From a virus, in the IMG/VR virus record IMGVR_UViG_3300033571_003546, positions 1 through 28,628 of that record: a DNA stretch of 28,628 nt. One strand, given 5' to 3'. The translations under genes were made by a program, and so were the position numbers. This document shows, piece after piece, positions 16,732-25,000 of this stretch; the stretch's first letter is position 1; each line of letters starts with the position of its first letter. The notes below the pieces were generated by a model that ran no database searches, was not told the DNA's origin, and was given only the letters and a program-made list of their open reading frames with translations.

Positions 16732-16959
16732 ATGCAAGGTTTTGTTAAAGTTAAGGATAAAGATGGTCTTGTGAGAGACCTCTCATCTGGAGCTATTATA
16801 AATAATAATGCCTCTGAGTATCAAAATTACATTAAAAAGCGTGATGCAGCACAGCAGTTACGAAAAGACCTGGACAAACAGTCAGAAGAAATAAATAACA
16901 TTAAGAGTGACATCAGCGAAATTAAAGAACTACTGATAACACTTATAAATAAATCTTAG
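16732..16959 (+). CDS. Small coiled-coil protein of T4-like marine phages, function unknown
   Basis: The ATG at 16732 gives 75 residues and lies one base after the DUF4815 stop; an upstream in-frame TTG is less likely. The N-terminal half (MQGFVKVKDKDGLVRDLSSG, AIINNNASEY) is a pattern I recognise from small proteins next to fibre genes of marine T4-like phages. From about residue 40 to the end the sequence is charged, with leucine/isoleucine heptads (LRKDLDKQSEEINNIKSDIS) that predict a coiled coil. There is no clear Shine-Dalgarno site, so translation probably depends on the upstream gene. A role as a fibre linker or assembly factor is possible but unproven. Confidence 0.8.
   Translation: MQGFVKVKDKDGLVRDLSSGAIINNNASEYQNYIKKRDAAQQLRKDLDKQSEEINNIKSDISEIKELLITLINKS
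16944..16951 (+). promoter_or_regulatory. Late promoter box TATAAATA ahead of the fibre genes
   Basis: TATAAATA is an exact match to the T4 late -10 consensus. It lies at the 3' end of the coiled-coil gene, 27 bases before the ATG at 16979, leaving room for a short leader with the AGGAAAA/AAGGAAA ribosome site. A second exact copy at 16797-16804, deeper in the same small gene, could be a second start or chance. Confidence 0.58.
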
Positions 16960-16978
16960 AGGAAAATAAGGAAAAACA

Positions 16979-17938
16979 ATGGCAACCATTATCCTAAGAT
17001 CGGTCAAAGGAAGTCCACTCACTAATAATGAAGTGGATCAGAACTTTACTAATCTAAACAATGACAAATTAGAAACTTCTGCGTATACCGCATCAGACGT
17101 TTTAACTAAACTTCTGACTGTAGACGGCTCAGGTTCTGGATTAGACGCTGATCTTCTGGACGGTTATAATCAAGATACTGCTAATACGAATAACACTATT
17201 GTTCGTAGAGATGGTTCTGGTAATATTAACGTCTCAACCATTAACGGTAATCTGATAGGTACAGCGTCTGTTGCTACTCAGGTAACTTTGGTTGCGACAA
17301 ATAGCACTAATGCTACGCATTTTATCAACTTTACAGACTCAGCTACTGGTGACGAGAATGTTAGAACTGACACAGATTTAACATATAATCCATCTACTGG
17401 TGTTTTATCTGCTGGTTCATTTACTGGTGCTGGAACTGGTTTAACTGGAACTGCGTCAGGTCTTTCTATTGGTGGTAATGCAGCAACTGCAACTGCAGCG
17501 ACGAATTCAACAAATGCTGCAAATCTAGCATTGACTGATGATACTACTACCAATGCAACACACTATCCGCTACTGGGTGATGTGACTTCTGGAAACGACG
17601 CAATTAAAGTTTCTAGCACTAAGTTATCATTTAATCCATCTACTGGACAGCTATCTGCCACTATTTTTAGCGGATCTGGTGCTTCACTAACTACCCTTAA
17701 CGCTGGTAATATTTCAAGTGGTACATTGGCAGTTGCTCGTGGTGGTACAAACGCAACAGCAACACCTACTGCTGGTGCTGTGGCTTATGGTACTGGTAGT
17801 GCTTATGCATTTACTTTGGCTGGATCATCAGGGCAAGTTTTGACATCAAGTGGTACTGGTGCACCTACTTGGCAGACACCAAGTGCAGGTATTAACACAG
17901 GTAAAGCAATTGCCATGGCGATCGTCTTTGGCGGATAA
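16979..17938 (+). CDS. Tail fibre protein with repeated fibre modules
   Basis: The 319-residue product starts MATIILRSVKGSPLTNNEVD, followed by NFTNLNNDK, a fibre N-terminus found in many marine phages that probably docks on the baseplate. A motif DGSGSGLDADLLDGYNQDTA (about 50-69) and repeated NPSTGxLSAxxF units (about residues 135 and 220) are typical of beta-rich trimeric fibre shafts. The C-terminal part has VARGGTNATA, AGSSGQVLTSSGTGAPTWQT and a compact end GKAIAMAIVFGG. Thr, Ala, Gly and Ser dominate and Cys is absent. A late promoter box lies 27 bases upstream. It is a plausible short fibre in place of T4 gp12, although no gp12 homology is visible. Confidence 0.83.
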   Translation: MATIILRSVKGSPLTNNEVDQNFTNLNNDKLETSAYTASDVLTKLLTVDGSGSGLDADLLDGYNQDTANTNNTIVRRDGSGNINVSTINGNLIGTASVATQVTLVATNSTNATHFINFTDSATGDENVRTDTDLTYNPSTGVLSAGSFTGAGTGLTGTASGLSIGGNAATATAATNSTNAANLALTDDTTTNATHYPLLGDVTSGNDAIKVSSTKLSFNPSTGQLSATIFSGSGASLTTLNAGNISSGTLAVARGGTNATATPTAGAVAYGTGSAYAFTLAGSSGQVLTSSGTGAPTWQTPSAGINTGKAIAMAIVFGG

Positions 17939-17963
17939 TTTTTAACAAAAAGGATAAATTAAA

Positions 17964-18368
17964 ATGGCAGCTCCAAATATTGTAAACGTAGCAGACATTA
18001 AAGGTAATATTGCCTTTCAATCACTGACTAACACTAATGATAATGCTCTTATTAGTAACGCAGCATCATCGAATACTGTTTTAAAAGTAAACAACATTTT
18101 CGTATCAAACGTGAATGGTGTTTCTGCAGCAACTATTACTCTATCATATCGTTCAGCTGCAAATGCTGTAACTAATGGTACACTCACAACAGCTTCTAGT
18201 GGTACTCCATATCGTATCGCTTTCCAGATTTCTGTTCCTGCAAATACAACTTTAATGTTGTTGGATAAAGCTGGTTCTATCTACGTTCCAGAAAATGCAT
18301 CATTATCAGTTCAGGCAAGCACTGCTGGTTTCTTAGAAGTTGTGGCATCATTCGAAACTATTGCTTAA
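17964..18368 (+). CDS. Small virion-type protein in the fibre cluster
   Basis: The 134-residue product starts MAAPNIVNVADIKGNIAFQS. It looks beta-rich, without signal peptide, membrane segment or cysteine, and resembles small structural-type proteins next to fibre genes of marine myoviruses (LISNAASSNTVLKVNNIFVS, YVPENASLSVQAS, and an end VVASFETIA). No biochemical role is known to me. An AAGGA ribosome site precedes the ATG. Lying between the 319-residue fibre and the first adhesin, it could be a fibre cap, collar or decoration protein. Confidence 0.75.
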   Translation: MAAPNIVNVADIKGNIAFQSLTNTNDNALISNAASSNTVLKVNNIFVSNVNGVSAATITLSYRSAANAVTNGTLTTASSGTPYRIAFQISVPANTTLMLLDKAGSIYVPENASLSVQASTAGFLEVVASFETIA

Positions 18369-18402
18369 ATTTTAGTTGTTTTTGAAAACGAGATAGGACA
18401 CC

Positions 18403-21400
18403 ATGTCTAAAAGTTATCCAGGAAATTTTATCACTGGTAATCCAGTACCATTATCACTAACATCAAATAATGGTATATGGGATTTAAAAGATAAGTATCA
18501 TGCAACGACTGCAGGGACGTGGCAAGAAGCCGATGGCATCTATGAAATTGGCAGATCTTTAAGATTCAGATCTTCTGCGCTGGCAGAACTAACTAAAACG
18601 CATGCCGTGGCTGGTAGCAGAACCACATTTACACTTTCTTGTTGGTTGAAGAGAGGTTTGATTGACTCTAGTCAGAAAAATTTCTTTAGTGCAGGGTGGT
18701 TTGGTAGTGGTTGGTTTGATAGTATTAATATACGTGGTGACAATAAAATAGGTGTAGGGTTTACCAATTCTGGTGGTAGCGGACAAGAAGGTGGTGCAGT
18801 TACTGCTGCAGTTTTAAGAGATCCTTCTGCGTGGTATCATATTGTTGTTATTATTGATACTACAAACGCTATCGCTCCAGATAGAATTAGAGTATATGTT
18901 AATGGTGTTCGATCTGCTATTGAATCTTATACAACACCAGCACGAAATTTTCAGATGGTTTTCTTTAACCAAGCTGCTTATCATGCTATTGGCCATGAAG
19001 CGTATAGTTCTTGGTCTGCTAGTGAATCTTTTGATGGTTTGTTATCTGAATACTATGTGATTGACGGACAAGCATTAGAACCAAGTAATTTTGGATACTT
19101 TGATCCAAACACAAATATCTGGCAACCAAAGCGTTATACTGGTACATTTGGTATTAATGGTTTCTACTTACCGTTTACTGAAAATTCTGGTCTTCGTGGT
19201 TTAGGTAAAAATTTTGCTGGCTCTAACTATATTACTAATACAGATTTATCTAATGCTAGCTGGGATGGTACTGTCACTAAAACTAGTAACAATGCTCTAG
19301 CACCGAATGGAACTATGACAGCAGCCACAGTTAGTGCTACTTCAATATATCAATATTTTAATCGATCAGATAATTTTGGATTTACTATAGACGGAACTCA
19401 GGTTACCGCCAGCATTTACTTAAAACGTGGTACTGCTGCAATAACAACTTTGGCATTAGGTGTACCTGCAGGTTTTGATAGAGATATGATAACTCTAGTC
19501 TGGAATGGTGATAATGCTCCTAATATTTTACAGCCAACATCTCCAGGTTCTGGATTAATTAAAGGTACTGTGACCCATGTTGGTAACGGATGGTATAGAG
19601 CATCTATAACTACTAGTCATAATGCTGGCTCAAATTTTAACTTAGTTGTTTGGCCAGCAGGATCATCTGCTCATGCTGGTTTAGCTGGTACTGGAACTTG
19701 TTTAGTTTGGGGTCCACAGGTCAATCTTGGAGTTGGTCCAGATAGATTTATTGCAACTTCAGGATCTGCAGCTGTCAATGATTGGGTTCCAGCCAATATC
19801 TCTGTGACTGCTGGTGCAACATACGACTCAATGGTTGATTCACCAACCAACGCACCTACAATTGCCAATGATACTGGTGGTGTAGTTATTGGTAACTATG
19901 CCACAATAAATCCACTTAGCAATTTTGGTACATGTTCTAATGCTAATTTAACAGTTACGGTAACTGGTACATCGGCTCAACCAGCTACTATATTCCAGAA
20001 TACTGGTAAATGGTATTGGGAAGTTCTTTGGGTTAGTGGAGCAAACTATAGATTTGGTGTAACCAATGAGGCTGGTGTAGGACAAAGTTTTGGAGAAACT
20101 GCAAATGGTTGGCTCAAAATTAATAGCCCACCACGTGTTTATAATAATGGTTCTGCTCCAAGTTATGGTACAGATGGATCTGTTGGCGACACTTTTATGT
20201 TTGCATTAGATCTAGATGCTGGTAGAATTTGGTATGGTATAAATGGAGTTTGGCAAGCCAGTGGTAATCCAGCTGCTAATACAAACCCATCACAAACTTT
20301 TACAGCCAATCAAAATATGTCTCCAGCCTTTGCCTCTGGTACTGGAACTTTAGTTTATACTGCTAATTTCGGACAACGTCCATTCGCATATACCCCACCT
20401 GCTGGATTTAGATCTTTAAATACAACTAATATCCGAGCACTTGGAACATCTACTATTGGTAATGCTGCAGTTCAAGCGTCCAAACATTTTGATGTCAGCT
20501 TATATGGTGGGCTTGGTGTACCAAGAGATATTAAAAATAGTGGTTTTCAACCAGATCTAGTTTGGATTAAATCTAGAGGTGCCAATAGAAACCACACTCT
20601 TGTAGATTCTGTTCGTGGTCCTACTGTTAATCTTATGTCAAATACAGCTTTTGCTGATGGTAGCTGGAGTAGTTTGACAAATTTTAACTCAGATGGATTT
20701 TCTCTTGGTACAGACGCAAATGAAAATGGTAGTGGAGAAGCATTTGTTGCTTGGCAGTGGAAAGCAGGAAATACAACTGTGACTAATACTGCTGGTTCTA
20801 TCACGTCAACAGTAAATGCTAATCCCGCTGCTGGATTTAGTGTTGTTAGTTACACATTAAATAATTCAACATTTACAGTTGGTCATGGTTTAGGTGTTGC
20901 TCCTAGAATGATTATTGTAAAAAATAGAGACACCACAAATAACTGGGATGTATATCACGCTGGTAGTGGTGCTGGAGTTAGATTTCAATTAAATTCTACC
21001 GCTGGACCAACATCGACAACTCAAGTTTGGAATAATACTGCACCAACTTCTACTGTGTTTTCAGGTAATTCTGCTTGGTGGAGTAATCCTAGCACTAGCA
21101 GAATGATAGCTTATTGTTTTGCTGAAGTTCCAGGATTTAGCAAATTTGGAACATACGTAGGAAATAGTTCAACAGGAGCCGATAGTCCTTTTATTAATCT
21201 TGGTTTTGCACCTAAATGGATTATGATTAAAAAAGTTGGTGAAGACTCATGGGGAATATTTGATACTACACGAGACAATAGGGGTAACTTAACTGGTTTT
21301 ACTTTACTGTCAGATAATTCTCAAGCAGAATTTGACAGAAGACCAACAGGATATTTTGATGTAGTATCTAACGGTATAAGAATACGAGATGCGTCAACCT

Positions 21401-21480
21401 TAGTTAATCATTCTGGATTTACTTATATTTACGCAGCATTCGCAGAGTCACCATTCGCCCTAAATAACAGAGCAAGATAA
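18403..21480 (+). CDS. Mosaic tail-fibre adhesin 1 (LamG, CBM-like, SPRY-like, DUF7483-like modules)
   Basis: The product is 1025 residues. Residues ~51-262 form a LamG/concanavalin-like module (SLRFRSSALAEL, SCWLKRG, SAWYHIVVIIDTT, RIRVYVNGV, FDGLLSEYYVIDGQAL). Residues ~268-465 form a jelly-roll module with the phage carbohydrate-binding signature NGWYRASI and WGPQV. Residues ~491-677 form a SPRY-like module (TGKWYWEVLW, LDLDAGRIWYGING) ending FGQRPFAYTPPAGFRSLN. Residues ~692-1025 form a terminal domain (DLVWIKSRG, DSVRGP, FGTYVGN, PKWIMIKKVG) like DUF7483 of phage fibres. Every recognisable domain points to glycan or surface binding. The paralogue at 22086 has the same module order with additions, and each adhesin is followed by an assembly-type gene. 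AGGA at 18395-18398 is the ribosome site. Module names are by eye. Confidence 0.82.
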   Translation: MSKSYPGNFITGNPVPLSLTSNNGIWDLKDKYHATTAGTWQEADGIYEIGRSLRFRSSALAELTKTHAVAGSRTTFTLSCWLKRGLIDSSQKNFFSAGWFGSGWFDSINIRGDNKIGVGFTNSGGSGQEGGAVTAAVLRDPSAWYHIVVIIDTTNAIAPDRIRVYVNGVRSAIESYTTPARNFQMVFFNQAAYHAIGHEAYSSWSASESFDGLLSEYYVIDGQALEPSNFGYFDPNTNIWQPKRYTGTFGINGFYLPFTENSGLRGLGKNFAGSNYITNTDLSNASWDGTVTKTSNNALAPNGTMTAATVSATSIYQYFNRSDNFGFTIDGTQVTASIYLKRGTAAITTLALGVPAGFDRDMITLVWNGDNAPNILQPTSPGSGLIKGTVTHVGNGWYRASITTSHNAGSNFNLVVWPAGSSAHAGLAGTGTCLVWGPQVNLGVGPDRFIATSGSAAVNDWVPANISVTAGATYDSMVDSPTNAPTIANDTGGVVIGNYATINPLSNFGTCSNANLTVTVTGTSAQPATIFQNTGKWYWEVLWVSGANYRFGVTNEAGVGQSFGETANGWLKINSPPRVYNNGSAPSYGTDGSVGDTFMFALDLDAGRIWYGINGVWQASGNPAANTNPSQTFTANQNMSPAFASGTGTLVYTANFGQRPFAYTPPAGFRSLNTTNIRALGTSTIGNAAVQASKHFDVSLYGGLGVPRDIKNSGFQPDLVWIKSRGANRNHTLVDSVRGPTVNLMSNTAFADGSWSSLTNFNSDGFSLGTDANENGSGEAFVAWQWKAGNTTVTNTAGSITSTVNANPAAGFSVVSYTLNNSTFTVGHGLGVAPRMIIVKNRDTTNNWDVYHAGSGAGVRFQLNSTAGPTSTTQVWNNTAPTSTVFSGNSAWWSNPSTSRMIAYCFAEVPGFSKFGTYVGNSSTGADSPFINLGFAPKWIMIKKVGEDSWGIFDTTRDNRGNLTGFTLLSDNSQAEFDRRPTGYFDVVSNGIRIRDASTLVNHSGFTYIYAAFAESPFALNNRAR
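20371..20430 (+). repeat. 60-base repeat shared with adhesin 2, copy A
   Basis: This segment encodes the end of the SPRY-like module (GQRPFAYTPPAGF and the following linker). It matches 24000-24059 at 54 of 60 bases by direct comparison, including an exact 20-base run GGACAACGTCCATTCGCATA. The surrounding modules have diverged much further, which marks this junction as a probable recombination point between the two adhesin genes. Confidence 0.85.
21211..21231 (+). repeat. 21-base exact repeat in the adhesin C-terminal domain, copy A
   Basis: The bases coding for PKWIMIK are identical at 21211-21231 and 26913-26933, inside the shared C-terminal domain of the two adhesins. Identity at silent positions suggests recent common ancestry or gene conversion of this segment. 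Confidence 0.8.
21459..21466 (+). promoter_or_regulatory. Weak late promoter-like box before the first assembly gene
   Basis: CCTAAATA near the 3' end of adhesin 1 lies 25 bases before the ATG at 21492, the same layout as GATAAATA before the second assembly gene. It departs from NATAAATA at its third base, so support is weak. Confidence 0.25.
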
Positions 21481-21491
21481 AGAGAAAACAA

Positions 21492-22052
21492 ATGACAATT
21501 TACTATTTAAACGGAACTCAAATCCCAGAAGATTCAGATATTACTCTGAACGGATTTACATATCCATATTCATGGTTAGAAGGAACTTCTCCTTCTATTC
21601 GTGCATCACTGGGCATTGAAAAACGAGGTGATGTAAACTATGATCCAAAATATTACTGGAGTGTAGGTAATCCAAAAATTTTAGAAGATCGTGAAGAATC
21701 TGACGAAGATGGAAATCCTCTTTATGTTAAAGTTTACGATCCAGAAGCAGTTGTTGAAGGTAGTTCTAGTCTAGGTGCAATGGTAGACACAGATGAACGT
21801 CTAGTTGCCAAAGGTTTAAAGACAACATGCGCTGCAGAAATTAAATACACAACAAATAGTTTATTACATCCAACTGACTACTATGTTATTCGTGGAGAAG
21901 TTGAAGGATTAGAAATTCCAGAAGAAGTTTCTGAATATCGTGCAGATGTAATCGCTGAACAAGAAAGAGTTGTTGCTGCTATTTCTGAAGTAACAACTGT
22001 GGAAGAATTGATTGCCGTTATGGATTCAGTCAACTTTCCTAAAGCAAACTAA
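21492..22052 (+). CDS. Probable tail-fibre assembly/chaperone protein 1, partner of adhesin 1
   Basis: The product is 186 residues. The N-terminal part (LNGFTYPYSWLEG, SIRASLGIEKRG) and the C-terminal module (NSLLHPTDYYVIRGEVEG, EIPEEVSEYRADVIAEQERV, TVEELIAVMDSVNF) resemble the tail-fibre assembly/DUF4376-type proteins found directly after fibre genes in many phages, where they help the fibre trimerise or cap its tip. The 190-residue protein at 27200 carries the same C-terminal module after the second adhesin. The middle is very acidic (EDREESDEDG). The ATG is 11 bases after the adhesin stop, with an AAAGAGAA ribosome site. The family match is by pattern, so chaperone versus tip subunit is open. 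Confidence 0.72.
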   Translation: MTIYYLNGTQIPEDSDITLNGFTYPYSWLEGTSPSIRASLGIEKRGDVNYDPKYYWSVGNPKILEDREESDEDGNPLYVKVYDPEAVVEGSSSLGAMVDTDERLVAKGLKTTCAAEIKYTTNSLLHPTDYYVIRGEVEGLEIPEEVSEYRADVIAEQERVVAAISEVTTVEELIAVMDSVNFPKAN

Positions 22053-22055
22053 ATA
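22048..22055 (+). promoter_or_regulatory. Possible late promoter box before adhesin 2 (ACTAAATA)
   Basis: ACTAAATA overlaps the stop codon of the preceding gene and lies 30 bases before the ATG at 22086. It differs from NATAAATA at its third base only. The spacing to the start is like that of the better boxes at 16944, 27166 and 27837. Confidence 0.35.
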
Positions 22056-22085
22056 AAAGAGTTAGTCTCAATAAAAGGTAATTAA

Positions 22086-25000
22086 ATGGCTCGTCGTTAT
22101 ACTGGTGGTTTTATTTCCGCTACTGAACAAGTTACAGATGCTAACTCAGCAAATGGTGTCTTCACTCTTGCAGAGGCACAGGTTAGAACATCGTTAGGTG
22201 AGTTTCCAACTGGACGTTGGACACCATCTCGTTCACTAAGATTTAGAAGAAGTGCTAGTGGGTTTTTAAATAGAACTCCAGCAACAGCATCAAACCGTAG
22301 AACATGGACTTTTAGTGGATGGTTTAAAAGAGGTCTTCTTGTTGATGAGAATCATATATTCACATCAGGTAGTTTAGCCAGTCAGTGGGCTTCTATCCAG
22401 TTTATGGCTGGTTCGTTTCAAATTATTGAAACACAGAATGGTATTACTTACAGGCTAGTTTCTACAGCAGCCTATCGTGACCCTTCCGCTTGGTATCATG
22501 TGGTTGTTGCTATGGATACCACACAAGCAATTGAACGTAATAGATTAAAGTTGTATGTCAATGGAGTTCAAGTAACTTCCTTTACAACTGAAACATACCC
22601 GACACAAAATTTACAAACTTATTACAACTCTGCTACACAACATGGTTTAGGTAGGCTATTTGATGGAGCAACCTCATATTTCTATGATGGATTAATCGCT
22701 GAAACTAATTTTATTGATGGCCAAGCCTTAACTCCATCTGAATTTGGTTTTACTGATCCAGAAACTGGAACATGGGTTCCAAAACTGTATACTGGTACAT
22801 ATGGTACTAATGGTTTTTACTTACCATTCACAGACCATAATGTTGCCGCAAGCGGACAGGTTGGCTTTGGTACCAACTATGCTGGTGTCTATACAGGCAC
22901 TGCAAATTTATTGTCTTTCTCTGAGCAGTTCGATAATGCTTTTTGGGCTAAAGGTTCTTTTTCATCTTCAGCCACAAATATTACAGATCCTTTTGGTGGA
23001 ACGACTGCTGAATCCTATACGTCAAGCACCACTGATTTTGCATTTGCTGCGCAAATAAATTGTTTAGCTGGTCAAACATATAACGCATCAGTTTGGTTAA
23101 AAGTCCCTTCAGGTTCCTTAAACGTAAATCTTTATGCTTATAAACCTTCACCATTCGTCGCCACTGGTACTAAAACAGTAACTGTTACGACATCTTGGCA
23201 AAGATTTGATTTCGATTTTACTGGTGTTGACAATATTAGCTCAATGGCTATTCAGTTTGGTGGCGGTAACAGTATTGGCAACGGACAAACTATTCATGTA
23301 TGGGGTGGACAGGTAACTTTAGGTAGTGGTGTTAAATCATACATGCAAACTACAGATAGAAATTATTGGACTTCAAATAATATATCTAATACTCGAACAG
23401 CTGTTACTTACGACTCACTGGTCGATGTTCCAGGAATTGCAACAGTATCTTCACTACCAGATGTTGGTGGTGTTCAACGTGGTAACTATCCTATTATGAG
23501 TCCTGCAGATAATTTTGCTTCTGCCACTGTAAGTAATGCTGGATTAACTGTTACAACTACAAACCCAGGAAATGATAGACACATTGGTTGTTCTATGGCA
23601 TTTCCTTCTACTGGTAAGTGGTATTGGGAAAATACTGTAAGTATTTCCGATGCTTCAGATGCTCGTAATGGCATGGTTTTAATGGAAACAGAGTCATTCG
23701 ACCTAATCGGAAGTGAAACAACACCAGCTATTATATTCACTTGTCAAGGCACAGGTATTAACGTTTATAATGGCGCAATTAGTAACGCAAACGTTAATGA
23801 GGCAATTAGAACTGGTGGTGGTGGAACTGTTTGTTTTGCTTACGATGCCGATGAAGGTAGATTGTGGATTCGTAAAAATAGTGCAATTACTACTTCTTTA
23901 ACACCAAACGTGCTTAATTTATATAATCCAAGAGGTGCTTTAAGATTTAGAATTGTTGAATATTCAGGTTCAATTACTGCAACAAATAATTTAAACTTTG
24001 GACAACGTCCATTCGCATACACTCCACCTGCTGGATTTAAATCACTAAACACAACTAATTTACCAAATCCAGTAATTAGACGTCCAGAACAACATTTTGA
24101 TGTTAAGACATATGTGGGAAATGGTTCATCACTCACTATTGGTACAACAGTAAAACAAACATCTGCACATAGAATTAGTAAATCAGTTGAATTTGATTCT
24201 TCTATACAAAGTCATTTTACCAGAACACCTTCTTCTGCAAGCAATCGTAGAACTTGGACTTGGAGTGCTTGGGTTAAAAGAAACGTACTTGGAACAGATC
24301 AAAGATTTTTTGCAGCTGGTAATTCTGATTCAACTAACGGGTCATTTAGTTTCGCATTTGGTACTTCAAACGCAATTCGAATGACAGCACACAATGTTGC
24401 TGGAAACGAAACTAATCAGTTATTCACTAGCACTTCCGATTGGTATAACATAGTTATTTCTTGTGATACTACACAAGTTTCTGCGTTTAACAGAATGAGA
24501 ATTTTTGTTAATGGTGTTTACTATCCATTCTCATCTTATACTGCTGTTCCAACGCAAAATCAAGATTTACAAATTAACAATAATGTCTTACATACTATTG
24601 GAAGACACGCTCTTAACAACGGTAATCACTGCGATCTTTATATTGCAGAAGTTAACTTTGTTGACGGACAATCACTAACAGCATCTCCTTTTGGTGAATT
24701 CGATGCCAATAGCAACTGGATGCCTAAACGCTATATTGGTACATATGGTACTAATGGTTACTATTTACCATTTAGTGATGATAGAAACGTAATCACATTG
24801 GGTTACGATACATCTGGTAATAATAATAATTGGACTGCCGTTAATATTACTCCTCCAATCCCAAACAGTGCACCTAATGTGTTATACTACGGAACTCCAG
24901 GAACATATACTTGGGTCGCTCCAACTGGTGTAACATCAGTAAACTACCTTGTAGTTGCAGGCGGTGGTGGCGGTGGTGGAAATAACCACACAGTAGCCAC

